DNA from: Kiritimatiellia bacterium
GTDB taxonomy: Bacteria > Verrucomicrobiota > Kiritimatiellia > RFP12 > UBA1067
Reading direction: 5' to 3'
Assembly (NCBI GenBank): GCA_017405115.1
Contig: JAFRBA010000016.1
Location: 1-6,061, forward strand
DNA: 6,061 bases
Within the stretch, counting starts at the first letter, position 1, and the number at the start of each line of letters is the position of its first letter. This document shows positions 4,664 through 6,061 of this stretch, piece after piece. A model generated the notes under the pieces. That model was not told the origin of the DNA, did not search any database, and saw only the letters and a program-made list of their open reading frames with translations. Position numbers and translations under genes: made by a program.

Positions 4664-6052
4664 ATGAGTGACAATCTGCTGCGTTTGACAAAGTTGGAAA
4701 TGTCCAATTTCCGGTGTTTCCGCAAGATGGACAAGCCGATAGAGTTTGATCCGAACTTAACGGTCATTGTTGCAAAGAACGGCTGCGGAAAGACGGCGGT
4801 TTTGGATGCCATTCGAATCTCGCTCGGAACGTTTACCAAAGGCATGGACCATTCACAAGCTGGGATCAGATGGCAAGACGCTTCGCTCACCCCATTGCGT
4901 GCAGGTCTGAAAGGTCAGGATTATCCAGTGTCCATAAAGGTCGATGGCATGGTAGATTCACGGCTGTGCCACTGGGAGCGTGTGCGTGGGTCTCAGGATG
5001 GGCGCACGACGACAAAAGATGCGCAGGTTATTTCCGATTTCGGCTCCCGTTTGCGAGAGGGCGTGATTTCGGATGGATGCGAAATGCCGGAACTTCCGAT
5101 TCTTGCCTTCTATGGGACGGGGCGGCTCTGGAAAGGTGAAGCGGAGCGTATAAAGGAACGGATGCAAGACAAACCTGCGCCGGCTTTTGAAAGCTGTTTT
5201 GCCGGTTACGAGGATGCTCTCACGGCAAATTCAATTTACGCTCAAGTCAAGCACTGGATGAAGGGGGCAGATTTGTGTAGGAATAATCCGGCGGAGCAGG
5301 AGACTGCGCTTGGGCGTTCGACGGCGGCGCAGTACAAGGCGGTTGAAAGCGCCGTAGAAATGGTTTTGGAGGCCACGAAAACCCAGCTGGGGAAATTGAG
5401 GACTCCTCATTACAACTCTCAATATGATGAAATGGCGCTTATTGATGGGCGTCGAGGGAATGATTCCGCGATTGCCGTACCGATATCTTGGACTAGTGAT
5501 GGTGTAAAGGCTGCGTTCTCGCTCGTTGCCGACATCGCCTATCGGTGTGCGCGCCTTAACCCCGCTTTCGGCGAGGAAGCCTGCCAAAAGACGCAGGGCA
5601 TTGTGATGATCGATGAGGTCGATTTGTTCCTCCATCCCGCGTGGCAGCAACGCATTTTGCCGGATCTGCGGCGGATTTTCCCGAGGATCCAGTTCGTTGT
5701 CACGACGCATAGTCCGCAGGTCGTCTCGTCGGTTCCGCCAGAATGCATTAGAATTGTCGATGACAATGGCAAGGCCGAACCGGCACGAACATGGACGGAG
5801 GGCGTGGAATCGTCGCGAATCCTCAAGGATGTCTTTGGCGCCGATCCTTATGCGCCAAAGACGTTGAATAATCTGAGACAACGAGTAGATGCGTTTGTCG
5901 ACGCGGTTAACGCTGGTCGTTGGAATGATCCCGAGATCAAAGAAGAAGGCGAGAAGCTGGGCAGAATGTATACCGGCGTGGATTCCAATTTCGACATGGC
6001 TCGCTTTCGTATAGAGGAAGAAGACTGGGAGCGCGACCATGCCTCGCATTGA
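4664..6052 (+). CDS. ptuA: PtuA-like AAA/ABC-type ATPase (Septu family)
   Basis: The 462-aa product is an SMC/ABC-type ATPase related to OLD/RecF-like proteins. LTKLEMSNFRCFRKM (8-22) is the typical opening strand. Walker A is VAKNGCGKTAVLDAI (K43, T44), with Ala37 in place of the first Gly, which I regard as tolerated in this group. A signature-like SDGVK (278-282) precedes the DIAYRCARLNP helix. Walker B is GIVMIDEVD (D317, E318), followed by LHPAWQQRILPDLRR and the H-loop TTHSPQVVSSV (H349). No TOPRIM domain follows, so it carries no nuclease of its own; the C-terminal 100 residues are charged. In Septu, PtuA forms a complex with the HNH nuclease PtuB and uses nucleotide sensing to control it. 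AAGGAG (4652-4657), inside the helicase gene, serves as its ribosome site, suggesting coupled translation. The next ORF overlaps its 3' end. The ATPase call is firm; the PtuA assignment rests on family resemblance plus the downstream start. Confidence 0.8.
   Translation: MSDNLLRLTKLEMSNFRCFRKMDKPIEFDPNLTVIVAKNGCGKTAVLDAIRISLGTFTKGMDHSQAGIRWQDASLTPLRAGLKGQDYPVSIKVDGMVDSRLCHWERVRGSQDGRTTTKDAQVISDFGSRLREGVISDGCEMPELPILAFYGTGRLWKGEAERIKERMQDKPAPAFESCFAGYEDALTANSIYAQVKHWMKGADLCRNNPAEQETALGRSTAAQYKAVESAVEMVLEATKTQLGKLRTPHYNSQYDEMALIDGRRGNDSAIAVPISWTSDGVKAAFSLVADIAYRCARLNPAFGEEACQKTQGIVMIDEVDLFLHPAWQQRILPDLRRIFPRIQFVVTTHSPQVVSSVPPECIRIVDDNGKAEPARTWTEGVESSRILKDVFGADPYAPKTLNNLRQRVDAFVDAVNAGRWNDPEIKEEGEKLGRMYTGVDSNFDMARFRIEEEDWERDHASH
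6027..6031 (+). promoter_or_regulatory. Ribosome binding site of the overlapping third gene
   Basis: GGGAG lies 7 nt before ATG 6039, inside the 3' end of the ATPase gene. It supports a real start there and translational coupling. Confidence 0.55.
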
Positions 6053-6061
6053 ACGGTCAAA
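6039..6061 (+). CDS. Start of third operon gene, likely PtuB-like HNH nuclease (partial)
   Basis: ATG 6039 begins a frame reading MPRIERS before the window ends, so only seven complete codons are seen. It overlaps the ATPase gene by 14 nt in another frame and has its own GGGAG site. In Septu loci and retron-Ec78-like systems, the ATPase gene is followed directly by the HNH nuclease gene ptuB (TIGR02646-like), whose N-termini often read like M-x-x-I-x-R/K. The position and opening fit this, but no catalytic residue is visible. An unrelated gene remains possible. Confidence 0.5.

Noticed and set aside
5231..6049. 272-codon minus-strand frame opposite the ATPase gene
   Set aside because: The plus strand here encodes Walker B and H-loop motifs of a clear ATPase; the minus frame shows no domain.
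4664..6052. OLD-family nuclease (Gabija GajA type)
   Set aside because: The ATPase motifs are followed by about 100 charged residues with no TOPRIM-like acidic motifs, so it is an ATPase only.

Overview
The window reads as bacterial DNA of moderately high GC. Its genes have clear Shine-Dalgarno sequences and sigma70-type extended -10 promoters (TGN-TATAAT). The gene at 485-1195 encodes an HU-like protein with a DUF4469-type C-terminal domain, a family I know mainly from Bacteroidota and from Verrucomicrobiota/Kiritimatiellota/Lentisphaerota. Bacteroidota usually lack strong Shine-Dalgarno sites and use a different -10 consensus, so a PVC-group host, perhaps a gut or sediment Kiritimatiellae or Lentisphaeria, is my best guess. 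That is inference at low confidence.

Region 1 (1-484) has no confident gene but much DNA structure. It holds a 49-nt palindrome (17-65), the first copy of a 98-nt promoter-plus-5'-ORF repeat (108-205), three direct repeats with an exact 22-bp period (271-322), and nested inverted repeats around a promoter (329-405). Region 2 (485-1195) is the HU-like/DUF4469 gene. Region 3 (1196-1708) opens with the second repeat copy (1199-1296, about 92% identical), then carries two small doubtful ORFs and further extended -10 promoters, the last of which drives the operon downstream.

Region 4 (1709-6061, open at the right edge) is a tightly packed defence-like operon of three genes. The first is a 983-aa protein resembling a type III restriction Res subunit: an SF2 DEAH helicase with a C-terminal PD-(D/E)XK nuclease. 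The second is a 462-aa PtuA-like AAA/ABC-type ATPase, starting 3 nt after the first gene's stop. The third is the beginning of an ORF overlapping the ATPase gene by 14 nt, whose position and first residues fit a PtuB-like HNH nuclease. PtuA plus PtuB is the Septu anti-phage system.

The notable point is a Res-type helicase-nuclease with no visible methyltransferase, in the same transcript as a Septu-like pair. I infer a composite anti-invader module in which a DNA translocase/nuclease supplements or feeds the ATPase-HNH effector. The sequence supports the gene identities and linkage; it does not prove joint function.
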